A stretch of 64,000 nt of DNA from Mesorhizobium shangrilense (GTDB lineage: Bacteria > Pseudomonadota > Alphaproteobacteria > Rhizobiales > Rhizobiaceae). Below are positions 25,438 through 34,354 of the stretch, piece after piece. Every line of letters begins with the position of its first letter. The stretch's first letter is position 1. The stretch spans positions 3,100,001 to 3,164,000 of the forward strand of contig NZ_JBEWSZ010000001.1 of NCBI RefSeq assembly GCF_040537815.1, in the 5' to 3' direction. Below the pieces are notes generated by a model, which was not told the origin of the DNA, searched no databases, and saw only the letters and a list, made by a program, of their open reading frames with translations. Both the position numbers and the translations under genes were made by a program.

Positions 25438-26811
25438 ATGGCGCGCGACACAACCGATTTCACGCCGATCGAAGGCATCGACGAACTGGTCGAGCACCTG
25501 GCCGAAGGCAACAAGCCGCGCGACAAATGGCGCATCGGCACCGAGCACGAGAAGTTCCCGTTCTATGTCGACGGCAATGCGCCGGTGCCCTATGGCGGCG
25601 ACCGCGGCATCCGCGCCATCCTCGAAGGCATGCAGCAGAAGCTTGGCTGGGACCCGATCATGGACGCCGGCCGCATCATCGGCCTGGTCGAGCCGACCGG
25701 CCAGGGCGCGATCTCGCTCGAGCCCGGCGGCCAGTTCGAACTCTCGGGCGCACCGCTGGAAACGATCCACCAGACCTGTCGCGAGGGCAATGCCCATCTG
25801 GCGCAGGTGCGCGAGATCGCCGAGCCCATGGGCATCCGCTTTCTTGGCCTCGGCGGCAGCCCTAAATGGTCGCTGGCCGAGACGCCGAAAATGCCGAAGT
25901 CGCGCTACGAGATCATGACGCGCTACATGCCCAAGGTCGGCACCAAGGGACTCGACATGATGTACCGCACCTGCACGATCCAGGTGAACCTCGATTTCGA
26001 GAGCGAAGCCGATATGCGCCGCAAGATGCAGGTGTCGCTGAAGCTGCAGCCGCTGTCGACGGCGCTGTTTGCCAACTCGCCCTTCACCGAGAGCCGGCCG
26101 AATGGTCTGCAGAGCTGGCGTGGCGATATCTGGCGCGACACCGACAACCGGCGTTCGGGCCTGCTCGAATTCTGCTTCTCGCCCGATTTCGGTTTTGCCG
26201 ACTACGTCGAATGGGCGCTCGACGTGCCAATGTATTTCGTCATCCGCGACGGCAGTTATCACGACATGACGCACATCACCTTCCGCCAGTTCATGGCGGG
26301 GGCCGCGCGCAACGAGGTGCCGGACGGGCTGCCAACGATGGGTGATTGGGCGAACCATCTTTCGACGCTGTTCCCGGACGTGCGGCTGAAGCGTTTCCTC
26401 GAAATGCGCGGCGCCGACGGCGGGCCGTGGCGTCGCATCTGCGCGCTGCCGGCCTTCTGGGTCGGGCTGCTCTATGACGAGGCCGCGCTCGATGCCGCCG
26501 AGGCGCTGACCGCGAGCTGGACCTATGAAGAAGTGCTGGCGATGCGCAATGCCGTGCCCGAACAGGGCATTTCCGCGCCCTTCCGCAACACCACGCTGCG
26601 GGACATCGCCCGCGACGTGCTTGCCATCTCGCGCACGGGGCTGAAGAATCGCGGCAGGAAAAACCGCGACGGCTATGACGAAACCTCTTTCCTCAACACG
26701 CTGGACGAAGTCGTCGCGCGCGGCACCACCAGCGCCGAGGAGATGCTGTCGGCCTACCACACCCGCTGGGGCGGCTCGATCGAGCCGGTATTCATGGAAT
26801 ACGCTTACTAA
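25438..26811 (+). CDS. gshA: Glutamate-cysteine ligase (plant/alphaproteobacterial type)
   Basis: A 457-residue ligase for the first, rate-limiting step of glutathione synthesis, joining glutamate and cysteine with ATP. Family features are GTEHEKFPF (about residue 38), EPGGQFELSGAPL (about 98-110), MYRTCTIQVNLDF (about 180) and the Arg-rich LFANSPFTESRPNG. This is the class found in rhizobia and plants, unlike enterobacterial GshA; plant members are redox-controlled by disulfides. A CGCTGAGAGGGCTTCTC leader supplies the ribosome site. Its stop is 2 bases from the convergent methyltransferase stop. Confidence 0.93.
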   Translation: MARDTTDFTPIEGIDELVEHLAEGNKPRDKWRIGTEHEKFPFYVDGNAPVPYGGDRGIRAILEGMQQKLGWDPIMDAGRIIGLVEPTGQGAISLEPGGQFELSGAPLETIHQTCREGNAHLAQVREIAEPMGIRFLGLGGSPKWSLAETPKMPKSRYEIMTRYMPKVGTKGLDMMYRTCTIQVNLDFESEADMRRKMQVSLKLQPLSTALFANSPFTESRPNGLQSWRGDIWRDTDNRRSGLLEFCFSPDFGFADYVEWALDVPMYFVIRDGSYHDMTHITFRQFMAGAARNEVPDGLPTMGDWANHLSTLFPDVRLKRFLEMRGADGGPWRRICALPAFWVGLLYDEAALDAAEALTASWTYEEVLAMRNAVPEQGISAPFRNTTLRDIARDVLAISRTGLKNRGRKNRDGYDETSFLNTLDEVVARGTTSAEEMLSAYHTRWGGSIEPVFMEYAY

Positions 26812-26813
26812 GA

Positions 26814-27503
26814 TCAGGCATCGAGCTGACGTTTGCCGATTGCGAATGTCGCGAAAAGCGCACGGACACACGAGATCACATTCCGGGGCCGAGACGAGCG
26901 CGACCTCGCCTTCCTGATGACGACCTGATAGCCACGATGCACGTCCTGGAATTGGCCTTCTATCGATCCAAGGAACGCATCTATGCCGGCCTTCGGTCGA
27001 TCCTCGACAGGCTCGTCTGGCATCCAGAGATAGTCGTCCAGAATCATGGTGCCGCCCGGTTCCAGAACCCGCCAGGCCAAAGACGCATCGGCAAAACTGT
27101 TCGCGGCACGGTGATCGCCGTCAACATAGACCAGCCCAAATGTCCGGCTCTCCCGGCGAAGTCTCGGCAGGATTTCAATCGACAGTCCCTTGAGCTTCTC
27201 CAGCCTGCTTCCGAAGGGTGCGAGATTGTCGTCGAATCTTGATTCGACGAAGTTCATATCCGCCTCATATTGAGAACCGCTTGTAAGATGCTCCTGGTTC
27301 CCCGCGAATGTGTCGACACATGTAATTTTTGATCGCTCGAAAAACGACAAAAAGAATATCGCCGACAGTCCTTCGAAGGAGCCGATCTCAAGTATTTCAA
27401 TTTTCCTGTTCTTCATTCTTTCAAACAGGTGCTCCCATTTCGGGATATGCGAAGATGTCCAATCATGCGAAAATTTCTTTTCCGCAAAATAATCCTGGCT
27501 CAA
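26814..27503 (-). CDS. Class I SAM-dependent methyltransferase, lower GC
   Basis: A 229-residue Rossmann methyltransferase of the Methyltransf_24/cephalosporin hydroxylase-like group. The SAM-binding motif is EILEIGSFEGLSAIFF (about residues 35-50), and the acidic loop is VDTFAG. A GLVYVDGDHRAANSF segment and LEPGGTMILDDYLW follow. The 5' part is visibly A+T-richer than neighbouring genes, suggesting recent acquisition. Such enzymes often modify surface sugars or small secondary metabolites; the substrate is unknown. Confidence 0.82.
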   Translation of the reverse strand: MSQDYFAEKKFSHDWTSSHIPKWEHLFERMKNRKIEILEIGSFEGLSAIFFLSFFERSKITCVDTFAGNQEHLTSGSQYEADMNFVESRFDDNLAPFGSRLEKLKGLSIEILPRLRRESRTFGLVYVDGDHRAANSFADASLAWRVLEPGGTMILDDYLWMPDEPVEDRPKAGIDAFLGSIEGQFQDVHRGYQVVIRKARSRSSRPRNVISCVRALFATFAIGKRQLDA

Positions 27504-27734
27504 ATTCGGCTCCGATCGGTACCGGGTTTCCTTCTTTTCGTTCTCTCATCGTTTCGCAAGCCAGAGCAAGGCGCATGTACGCGGGAAGCACAGCGTTTAC
27601 CGCAATGTGGAAAGCCTCATCCGAACGTTTGACGTTTGCGTGCGGGGAGATGCTCTCGCACCCGTGTCGGCCCTTCAACCAAACCGGGAAACGGGTTAGG
27701 CTTCGGAAGGCACGGAACTTTCGAGGAGAAATCA

Positions 27735-28736
27735 ATGCCTTCCTTGTTCGACATGCTGGCGCAGGCCCAGAACGGCAACGGAATGGACGCGCTTGCCCGG
27801 CAGTTCGGGCTTTCGCAACAGCAGGCGCAATCGGCTGTCGCCGCCTTGCTGCCGGCCTTTTCGCAAGGGCTGCAGCGCAACACGGCGGATCCTTACGGGC
27901 TCGGCGCCTTCATGACGGCGATGGCCAGCGGCCAGCATGCCCAATATTTCGAGGACGCGACCAGAGCCTTCTCGCAGCAAGGCGTCGACGAGGGCAACGG
28001 CATTCTGGGACATCTGTTCGGCTCGAAGGATCTGTCGCGCGCAGTTGCTGCCCAAGCCGCGCAGGCCAGCGGTGTCAGCCAGCAGGTGTTGCAGCAAATG
28101 CTGCCGGCAATCGCCACGATGTTGATGGGCGGACTGTTCAAGCAGACCACCAATCAAATGCAGGGCGCCGGAGGATTCGGAGCAGCCAGCAATCCACTCG
28201 GCGAGATCATCGAGCAGATGATGCGGCAAGGTGGAGGCATGCAGGCTCCGCAACAGCGCCAGGCGCCGCCACCGCAGAACCCAATGGAAAATCCGCTTGG
28301 CAAGGTGCTGCAGGACATGTTCGGCGGTGGCGCACAGCAGCCGCCAAGCCAGCCGCAGCAGACGCAGAATCCCTATGGTGACAATCCGCTCGGCAAGGTG
28401 CTGCAGGATATGTTTGGAGGCGGCGCTCAGCAGCAAGCGCGACCCCAGCCAACGCAGAGCCCTTATGGCGACAATCCGCTCGGGAAGATTTTCGCGGATA
28501 TGCTGAAGCCAGGCGGCGGCTTCGGCATTCCTGGCGCGCAGCCGGCGCCGCCGCAGCCACAAGCGCCTCCGCAGCCGGCGCCCCAACCGCAGACCAACCC
28601 AAGCGGCAGGCCGCGAAACCCGTTCGACGATCTGTTCGGCAAGATGTTCGAGACCGGCGCCCAGCAGCGCGACGACTACCAGAAGGGCATGGAATCGATC
28701 TTCGATCAGTTCAAGCGCGGAATGGACCGGCGGTAA
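27735..28736 (+). CDS. DUF937 domain protein with internal 30-residue repeats
   Basis: A 333-residue protein. The N-terminal 150 residues form a DUF937 domain (MPSLFDMLAQAQNGNGMDAL, LSQQQAQSAVAALLPAF, VLQQMLPAIATMLMGGLF). A Pro/Gln-rich region then carries copies of NPLGKVLQDMFGGGAQQ starting near residues 153, 186, 217 and 247, with a weaker NPFDDLFGKMFETGAQQ near 290. Two copies are identical at 17 residues. AGGAGAAATCA precedes the ATG. The function of DUF937 is unknown; the amphipathic repeats suggest protein or membrane contacts. Confidence 0.85.
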   Translation: MPSLFDMLAQAQNGNGMDALARQFGLSQQQAQSAVAALLPAFSQGLQRNTADPYGLGAFMTAMASGQHAQYFEDATRAFSQQGVDEGNGILGHLFGSKDLSRAVAAQAAQASGVSQQVLQQMLPAIATMLMGGLFKQTTNQMQGAGGFGAASNPLGEIIEQMMRQGGGMQAPQQRQAPPPQNPMENPLGKVLQDMFGGGAQQPPSQPQQTQNPYGDNPLGKVLQDMFGGGAQQQARPQPTQSPYGDNPLGKIFADMLKPGGGFGIPGAQPAPPQPQAPPQPAPQPQTNPSGRPRNPFDDLFGKMFETGAQQRDDYQKGMESIFDQFKRGMDRR

Positions 28737-28752
28737 GACCGCCCCTCCAAAA

Positions 28753-28782
28753 AAGAAAAGCCCGGTCCTGGGAGGACCGGGC
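28753..28782 (-). terminator. Intrinsic terminator of the DUF1127 gene
   Basis: GCCCGGTCCT (28760-28769) pairs with AGGACCGGGC (28773-28782) around GGG. On the minus strand the stem is followed by TTTTCTTTTTTGG. It therefore terminates the DUF1127 transcript coming from the right, and its stem could also mark the end of the DUF937 transcript. Confidence 0.85.
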
Positions 28783-28898
28783 AGCGCGCAGGCGGGCCGG
28801 TGGGGATACCGGCAGGGAGTGGGGAGCCTGCGATGGTTGTTGGTCGCGTCGAACTTCAGAAAGGTTCACGGCAACCGAAACAATCGACAACAACGTAA

Positions 28899-29189
28899 TC
28901 AGGCGACCTTGCGGGCGAGATCCTCGATGGTCTCGGCACGCTCGACCGCGATAGAGCGGAGCCTCACCGTCGGATCGCTGCCGAACGGCACGTCGATGGC
29001 GACATGGAGGTCGGCGCGCGTCAGGCCGATATCGGCGAGTTCGGAGTCCGACATCTCGCCGAGGCGATAGAAGGCACGACGGTTTTTCCAGGCGCGGTAG
29101 AAATTGAAGACGGTATTGGCCACGCGCATCGCAACGGCCGGACGCGAGGTGATGCGCGAGGTCTCGGTGGCGAAATCGAGCGTGGTCAT
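28899..29189 (-). CDS. DUF1127 small protein
   Basis: A 96-residue protein whose middle carries the DUF1127 signature: an aromatic/basic helix (NTVFNFYRAWKNRRAFYRLG, residues 25-44) then MSDSELADIGLTRADL. Rhizobial DUF1127 proteins are small, Arg-rich and in some cases bind RNA or affect phosphate and stress responses. The gene is divergent from a LysR regulator resembling LsrB/VtlR. In Brucella, VtlR activates several DUF1127 genes, which fits this pairing. Confidence 0.85.
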   Translation of the reverse strand: MTTLDFATETSRITSRPAVAMRVANTVFNFYRAWKNRRAFYRLGEMSDSELADIGLTRADLHVAIDVPFGSDPTVRLRSIAVERAETIEDLARKVA

Positions 29190-29361
29190 GTCGGTCTCCT
29201 TTCAGACTCGAACGTGCGAAACCCAACGATCGGCGCTGGCGACAGCGGCCGTTCCGGTCTCGATTCACATGCCTTCATGTGGATGATGCGAATTTGCCAT
29301 CGTCTGATTGATTAATCCAACGAATGTTTCTAATCTTTAGCATCAACAACAATGATGGATC

Positions 29362-30324
29362 ATGCCGATGAAAGCGCCGCTCGATCTCGATCAGTTGCAG
29401 ACCTTCATCTCGATTGCCGATACCGGCAGCTTCACGCGGGCAGCCGAAGAGGTACACCGGACCCAGTCGGCGGTGTCCATGCAGATGCGGCGGCTGGAAG
29501 AGCGGATCGGCAAGCCGCTGTTCGAGAAGGACGGTCGCACCAACAAGCTGACCGAGGAAGGCGACAAGCTGCTCTCCTACGCAAGACGGCTGCTCTATCT
29601 CAACCGAGAAACGCTGGCCGCCTTCGACGACCGGCGGCTTGAGGGCACGATCCGCATCGGCACGCCCGACGACTACGCCGATCGCTTCCTGCCCGAGATC
29701 ATGGCGCGCTTTACACGCTCCAACCCGCGCGTCGAGCTGACCGTCATCTGCGAGCCGACGCCGGGGCTGGTCGAGCATATCAAGCGCGGCAATCTCGATC
29801 TGGCGCTGGTGACGCACAACGACACGCGCGGCCAGTCGGAAGTGGTGCGGCGCGAGCCGCTGCTGTGGGTCACGTCCGCCAACCACGCAACGCATGAGCA
29901 GGAGACGCTGCCGATGGCCTTCGGCCGACCGAATTGCATCTGGCGGCGCGCCGCCGTCGATGTGCTCGACCGGCAGAACCGCGACTATCGCATCCTGTTC
30001 ACCAGTTTTTCCGCGACCGTCATCACTGCCGCCGTGCTGTCAGGCCTGGCGATCTCTGTGCTACCGGAATGCGCGCTGCGACCCGGCATGCGCGTGCTGG
30101 GCGAGGCCGACGGTTTTGGTGCCCTGCCCGATTGCCGTATCGGCATCATGCGCGGCCAGACGTCGCGGCCGGAGATCGTCGACGCGCTGGCGCGCCATAT
30201 CTCGGAAAGCCTCGACAACATTTCGGTGCCGACCGGCGAGGAGACAGGGACATTCGACTTCGCGGCGCTGGCCTTCAGCAAGATGAAGCGGACCAAGCCC
30301 AACCAGATCCTGCCCGGCTGGTAG
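29362..30324 (+). CDS. LysR-family regulator, LsrB/VtlR-like
   Basis: A 320-residue LysR protein. The HTH occupies residues 8-65 (LDQLQTFISIADTGSFTRAA, QSAVSMQMRRLEERIGKPLF). The effector domain starts near residue 95 with GTIRIGTPDDYADRFLPEIM. Several cysteines (VICEP, RPNCIW, LPECAL, LPDCRI) could be redox-active; cysteine sensing is described for S. meliloti LsrB. The wording of the N-terminal half and the divergent DUF1127 neighbour suggest the LsrB/VtlR group, which controls oxidative stress, envelope and symbiosis or virulence functions. Group assignment is from memory and not proven. Confidence 0.82.
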   Translation: MPMKAPLDLDQLQTFISIADTGSFTRAAEEVHRTQSAVSMQMRRLEERIGKPLFEKDGRTNKLTEEGDKLLSYARRLLYLNRETLAAFDDRRLEGTIRIGTPDDYADRFLPEIMARFTRSNPRVELTVICEPTPGLVEHIKRGNLDLALVTHNDTRGQSEVVRREPLLWVTSANHATHEQETLPMAFGRPNCIWRRAAVDVLDRQNRDYRILFTSFSATVITAAVLSGLAISVLPECALRPGMRVLGEADGFGALPDCRIGIMRGQTSRPEIVDALARHISESLDNISVPTGEETGTFDFAALAFSKMKRTKPNQILPGW

Positions 30325-30385
30325 GAAGAGCGGGACGAGGACACAGGCGTCTTGACGCGGACGGCCAAGGACGCGCCAATCAGCT

Positions 30386-31951
30386 ATGAGCGACGCAGCA
30401 TCCGAATCACGCACGAACGCCGCCGAATACACGGTGAGCGAGATTTCCGGCGCCCTGAAGCGCACGGTCGAGGACGTCTTCGGCAATGTGCGGGTGCGCG
30501 GCGAGATTTCGGGCTATCGCGGGCCGCATTCCTCCGGCCATGCCTATTTCGCGCTGAAGGATGATCGCGCGCGGCTCGACGCCGTGGTGTGGAAGGGCAC
30601 GATGAGCCGGCTAAAATTCCGCCCCGAAGAGGGGATGGAGGTGATCGCCACCGGCAAACTCACCACCTATCCCGGCAAATCCAACTACCAGATCGTCATC
30701 GACAATCTTGAACCTGCCGGCGCCGGCGCGCTCATGGCGCTGCTGGAAGAGCGCAAGCGCAAGCTGCAGGCCGAGGGCCTGTTCGATACCGGCCGCAAGC
30801 GGTTGCTGCCTTTCATGCCGCGCGTCATCGGCGTGGTCACCTCGCCGACGGGCGCGGTGATCCGCGACATCATCCACCGGATCAAGGACCGGTTTCCGCT
30901 GCATGTGCTGGTCTGGCCGGTGCGCGTGCAGGGCGAAACGGCGGGCGCGGAAGTGACCGCCGCCGTCAATGGCTTCAACGCGCTGGCATGGGACGGCCCG
31001 ATCGCGCGCCCGGACCTGTTGATCGTGGCGCGCGGCGGCGGCAGCCTCGAGGACCTCTGGGGTTTCAACGACGAGGCTCTGGCCCGCGCTGTCGCTGCCT
31101 CCCACATTCCGGTTATTTCAGCGGTTGGCCACGAAACGGACTGGACGCTGATCGACCTTGTCGCGGATGTGCGGGCGCCGACACCGACGGGCGCCGCCGA
31201 AATCGCCGTGCCTGTGCGGGCGGATCTCGAAGCGACGCTTGCCAGCCTTGGCGCGCGGCTCAAGGCGGCGGTGTCGCGCAATTTCGAACGCAAGCGGCAG
31301 GCGGTGCGGGCGGCGGCCCGTGCCCTGCCGTCGCCCGATCAACTGCTGGCGCTGCCGCGCCGACGCCTCGACGAAGCGACAAGCCGGCTCGGCCGGGCGC
31401 TGTCCGTCAGCGTCGACCGCAAGCGGGCGCGGCTCGCGGCGCAGCGGTTGACGCCGGCCACCCTGTCACGCCGCATCAATGAAGCCCGCACGCTGACAGG
31501 CCGTGACCTCGCCCGTGCGCAAGCGGCGTTCTTCGCCATAGTGCGTGAACGGCGCGCGCGATTTTCGCGTAGCGCGCCCCGGCTGTCGCCGGCACCGATC
31601 GAACGACGCCAGAAGCTGCAGGGTGATGCGCTGGCGGCGCTGGCTCGGCGGCAGGACCGGGGGATTTCGGTGCGGCTCGAGCGCCTGCGTGGACAACTGA
31701 CGCAGGCCGAACGCCTGCTGACCACGCTTTCGCACAAGGCCGTGCTGGCGCGGGGCTTCGCATTGGTGAAGGACGCCGATGGCGCCGTGATCAAGCATGC
31801 CGCCGATGTGGCGTCCGGGATGGCGCTTTCGCTGGAGTTCGCCGATGGCATCGCCGATGCGGTCGCCACAAGTGGCCCCGTGCGGCCAAAACCCGCTGTG
31901 AAGCCGGCGGCCAAGGTCAAGGAACCCGGCAACCAAGGCTCCCTGTTCTGA
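30386..31951 (+). CDS. xseA: Exodeoxyribonuclease VII large subunit
   Basis: A 521-residue nuclease subunit that, with XseB, degrades single-stranded DNA. The N-terminal OB-fold is seen in [20 protein letters not shown] and [19 protein letters not shown]. The catalytic core includes [14 protein letters not shown] (about residue 150), [20 protein letters not shown] (about 210-230) and [17 protein letters not shown] long coiled-coil follows (about 270-480), with a C-terminal tail. xseB is not in the window. It follows the LysR gene by about 60 bases. Confidence 0.95.
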   Translation: MSDAASESRTNAAEYTVSEISGALKRTVEDVFGNVRVRGEISGYRGPHSSGHAYFALKDDRARLDAVVWKGTMSRLKFRPEEGMEVIATGKLTTYPGKSNYQIVIDNLEPAGAGALMALLEERKRKLQAEGLFDTGRKRLLPFMPRVIGVVTSPTGAVIRDIIHRIKDRFPLHVLVWPVRVQGETAGAEVTAAVNGFNALAWDGPIARPDLLIVARGGGSLEDLWGFNDEALARAVAASHIPVISAVGHETDWTLIDLVADVRAPTPTGAAEIAVPVRADLEATLASLGARLKAAVSRNFERKRQAVRAAARALPSPDQLLALPRRRLDEATSRLGRALSVSVDRKRARLAAQRLTPATLSRRINEARTLTGRDLARAQAAFFAIVRERRARFSRSAPRLSPAPIERRQKLQGDALAALARRQDRGISVRLERLRGQLTQAERLLTTLSHKAVLARGFALVKDADGAVIKHAADVASGMALSLEFADGIADAVATSGPVRPKPAVKPAAKVKEPGNQGSLF

Positions 31952-31959
31952 GTGCGATC

Positions 31960-33078
31960 ATGACCGATAATCCGCATCACCTGAAAACGCCGTCAGGCAA
32001 GCCGCGCGCCCGAAGCTTCAGCATTACCTTCGACGGGACGCCCGGACCGTTCAACGCCATCACCGACGTGCCGGGTGTCTCGGTTGGCTATTCGACGCTG
32101 ATCGAGGGGGACGGCCCGCTCGTCGTCGGCAAGGGACCGGTGCGCACCGGCGTGACCGCCATCCTGCCCCGTCCACGCGACAAACTTGCCACGCCGGTTT
32201 TCGCCGGCATTTTCAGCCAGAACGGCAACGGTGAATTGACGGGGTCGCATATCGTCGAGGAAACCGGCGCCTTCAATTTCCCGATCACCATCACCAACAC
32301 GCATTCCTGCGGCGTTTCGCGCGACGGAACGCTGCGCTGGATGCACCAAGTGCTGCCGGCGGCTCTCGACAGCGCCTGGGGCCTGCCGGTGGCGGCGGAA
32401 ACCTATGACGGGTTTTTGAACGATATCAACGGCCACCATCTGACGTTCGACGACGTTGCCTCCGCGCTCGATGGCGCGACCGACGCAGCGATCGAGGAAG
32501 GCAGCGTCGGCGGCGGCACCGGCATGATCACTTTCGGCTTCAAGGCGGGTTCAGGCACCGCATCGCGTGTCGTCAAATGGCAGGACAACAGCTATACGGT
32601 CGGCGCGTTCGTGCAGTCGAATTTCGGCAAGCGGCGCAACTTCACCATTCGCGGCGAGCGCGTCGGGCTCGACCTGACGGAGCCGGCGATCCGCGAAGGC
32701 ACGCCACGCGCCGAAAAAGGCTCGATCATCGCAATCATTGCCACCGATGCGCCATTCCTGCCGCACCAGATGAAGCGGCTGGCCCGCCGCGTGCCCATCG
32801 GCGTCGCCATGACAGGCGGCTTCGGCTACCACAGTTCGGGCGATATCTTTCTTGCCTTCTCGACCGCCAATCCCGGCGCGGCATTGGCGCCGTCCGGCCA
32901 TATCGCCAACGCCGACTTCATCCCCGACACCGACATCGACCCGTTCTTCGACGCCGTGATTCAAGGCGTCGAGGAAGCCACCCTCAACGCGCTGGTGGCC
33001 AATGATGACATGACCGGCCGTGACGGCAATTTCGTGCCGGCCCTGCCGAAGTCGTGGCTGAGAAATAGATTTGGCTGA
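31960..33078 (+). CDS. P1 family peptidase (DmpA/BapA-like aminopeptidase)
   Basis: A 372-residue N-terminal nucleophile peptidase related to DmpA of Ochrobactrum, which removes D- or L-amino acids or beta-amino acids from peptides. Motifs are TDVPGVSVGYSTLI, GSVGGGTGMITFGFKAG (about 181-197) and GSIIAIIATDAPFLPHQ. By comparison with DmpA the self-cleavage would be between Gly254 and Ser255, making Ser255 the nucleophile. HSSGDIFLAFSTAN follows. It has no signal peptide. It starts 8 bases after xseA and is likely cotranscribed. Confidence 0.9.
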   Translation: MTDNPHHLKTPSGKPRARSFSITFDGTPGPFNAITDVPGVSVGYSTLIEGDGPLVVGKGPVRTGVTAILPRPRDKLATPVFAGIFSQNGNGELTGSHIVEETGAFNFPITITNTHSCGVSRDGTLRWMHQVLPAALDSAWGLPVAAETYDGFLNDINGHHLTFDDVASALDGATDAAIEEGSVGGGTGMITFGFKAGSGTASRVVKWQDNSYTVGAFVQSNFGKRRNFTIRGERVGLDLTEPAIREGTPRAEKGSIIAIIATDAPFLPHQMKRLARRVPIGVAMTGGFGYHSSGDIFLAFSTANPGAALAPSGHIANADFIPDTDIDPFFDAVIQGVEEATLNALVANDDMTGRDGNFVPALPKSWLRNRFG

Positions 33079-33133
33079 AACGAAGACGCGAGCCGAATAG
33101 GCCCGCGCACTCAAGGTAGGTTATCCCGTCCGG

Positions 33134-33388
33134 TCATTCAGCGGCTTTGCCCGCAGGCTGATGGCTCTGGTCAGCTTCGGCAGCTTCTTCGAGACGCGAA
33201 GCGATAAGCTCCTGGATGTCGCCGACCTCTTCCTGGATATCCTCCAGGGGTATGCCGGCTTCGGCCGCCTTGGCGGCGCATTCCCTGGCCAGGGTCTCAG
33301 CCTGCTTTTCGATCTTGATCGCCGAGGGCTGGCAATGGACCTTTTCGCCGATCCATCCCCGCAAGAATTCGATCGCGTGTTCACTCAT
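33134..33388 (-). CDS. DUF768 family small protein
   Basis: An 84-residue acidic helical protein starting MSEHAIEFLRGWIGEKVHC. The pattern (MSxHAxxFLxxWIxEN/K, then a charged helix with QEEVGDIQELIASRL) is that of DUF768, a multicopy family largely confined to Mesorhizobium. It is useful as a taxonomic hint. Function is unknown. The ATG at 33388 was chosen because the family starts there; an ATG 7 codons earlier is possible. Confidence 0.82.
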   Translation of the reverse strand: MSEHAIEFLRGWIGEKVHCQPSAIKIEKQAETLARECAAKAAEAGIPLEDIQEEVGDIQELIASRLEEAAEADQSHQPAGKAAE

Positions 33389-34063
33389 ACTGCTGTTCCC
33401 TGGCGGCAATGCCGGTTGGTAATCATAAACGTGAACACCCGCAAAAGGATGCAGGTCCCATTCCAGCCGAGTCGCTGTCGCCCGGCAAGCCGATGTTATC
33501 CAAGCTCCACAGAGCCGAAGGAAATCGAGGTTTCAAGGAACACGTCTATCGTTGAGATGATTGTTACCGCTGGCTGGGATCAAGCCCAGAATCGTGCCGT
33601 TGTTTCTATTTGCTTTTTTCCGGTTTTCACGCCGATTTGCATCACAATAGTTGTCACAATACAGAGCACGTTCACAGCTGCTTCATGGGCGCATCCCGAA
33701 GGCGCGCGGTCGAAGCCGCCGCTATATAGTGACATCCTCACATAATGTCGACTCTCGTTCCACAGCTGCTTCTTTCCGCCGCGTCATGGGCAAAACGACT
33801 GCGTCGTTTGAGAGCCTGCATCGGCCCGGGGAGGCCGTGCGCAACGACATTTCATCAGGTGGAGATTGCTGAAGCCGCGGGCAAGGCTCCGGCTGGTTGA
33901 GGTCCTGGTCGGGTCAACCGATGGAACTGCAAATACGTGGATTGTACGGCAGCGGAAATCCAGCAGCTATCGCGGCCTTCGGATGGTTTTCCGAAGGCCG
34001 CCTGCCTGACAGGCCAGTTTGAATTCCGGCCCCTGGGGGTTGCCGGCAACGAAGAACCGCTGG
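33389..34063. other. 675-base gap without a convincing gene
   Basis: No frame here has a plausible start, length and composition. About 33520-33760 is A+T-richer than its surroundings and contains promoter-like stretches such as TTGCATCACAATAG, TTGTCACAAT and TATATAGTGACA. Some may drive the DUF768 gene or an unseen small RNA. The right part holds the inverted repeat at 33972-34001. Confidence 0.5.
33972..34001. repeat. Strong hairpin downstream of minE
   Basis: GCGGCCTTCGG (33972-33982) and CCGAAGGCCGC (33991-34001) pair perfectly over 11 bases around ATGGTTTT. It lies 62 bases beyond the minE stop and probably protects or ends the min transcript. No clear T-run follows on either strand. 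Confidence 0.6.
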
Positions 34064-34354
34064 TCAAGCCAGCAGTGGCATCTCTTTGGACTGGGTGGCC
34101 AGCACGGTGCTCTTGTTGGGGATCTGGATATCGATCTCCAGCGTCGACATTGTCTCGCCGCGGTCCATGCTCACCTGCAGATAGTCCTGGTCGATCTGAA
34201 CGTGCCTGGCAATGACGGCCATGATCTCCTCGCGCAACACGGAGACGAGATCGGGCTGGTTGCGGTTGCGGCGTTCGTAGGCCAGCAGGACTTGCAAGCG
34301 CTCGCGCGCCACAGGCGCGCTGCGGCGGCGCTTGAAGAGGTCCAGAAGCATCAT
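34064..34354 (-). CDS. minE: Cell division topological specificity factor MinE
   Basis: A 96-residue MinE. The N-terminal amphipathic membrane-targeting and MinD-binding part is [20 protein letters not shown] with [10 protein letters not shown]. The C-terminal topological domain has [14 protein letters not shown] and the beta strand [10 protein letters not shown]. MinE drives MinD off the membrane and sets up pole-to-pole oscillation so that division occurs at midcell. It overlaps minD by 4 bases at the end of the minCDE operon. Confidence 0.95.
   Translation of the reverse strand: MMLLDLFKRRRSAPVARERLQVLLAYERRNRNQPDLVSVLREEIMAVIARHVQIDQDYLQVSMDRGETMSTLEIDIQIPNKSTVLATQSKEMPLLA

Noticed and set aside
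25276..26871. 531-codon minus-strand frame opposite gshA
   Set aside because: It overlaps both a certain ligase and the stop of the convergent methyltransferase gene and has no motif.
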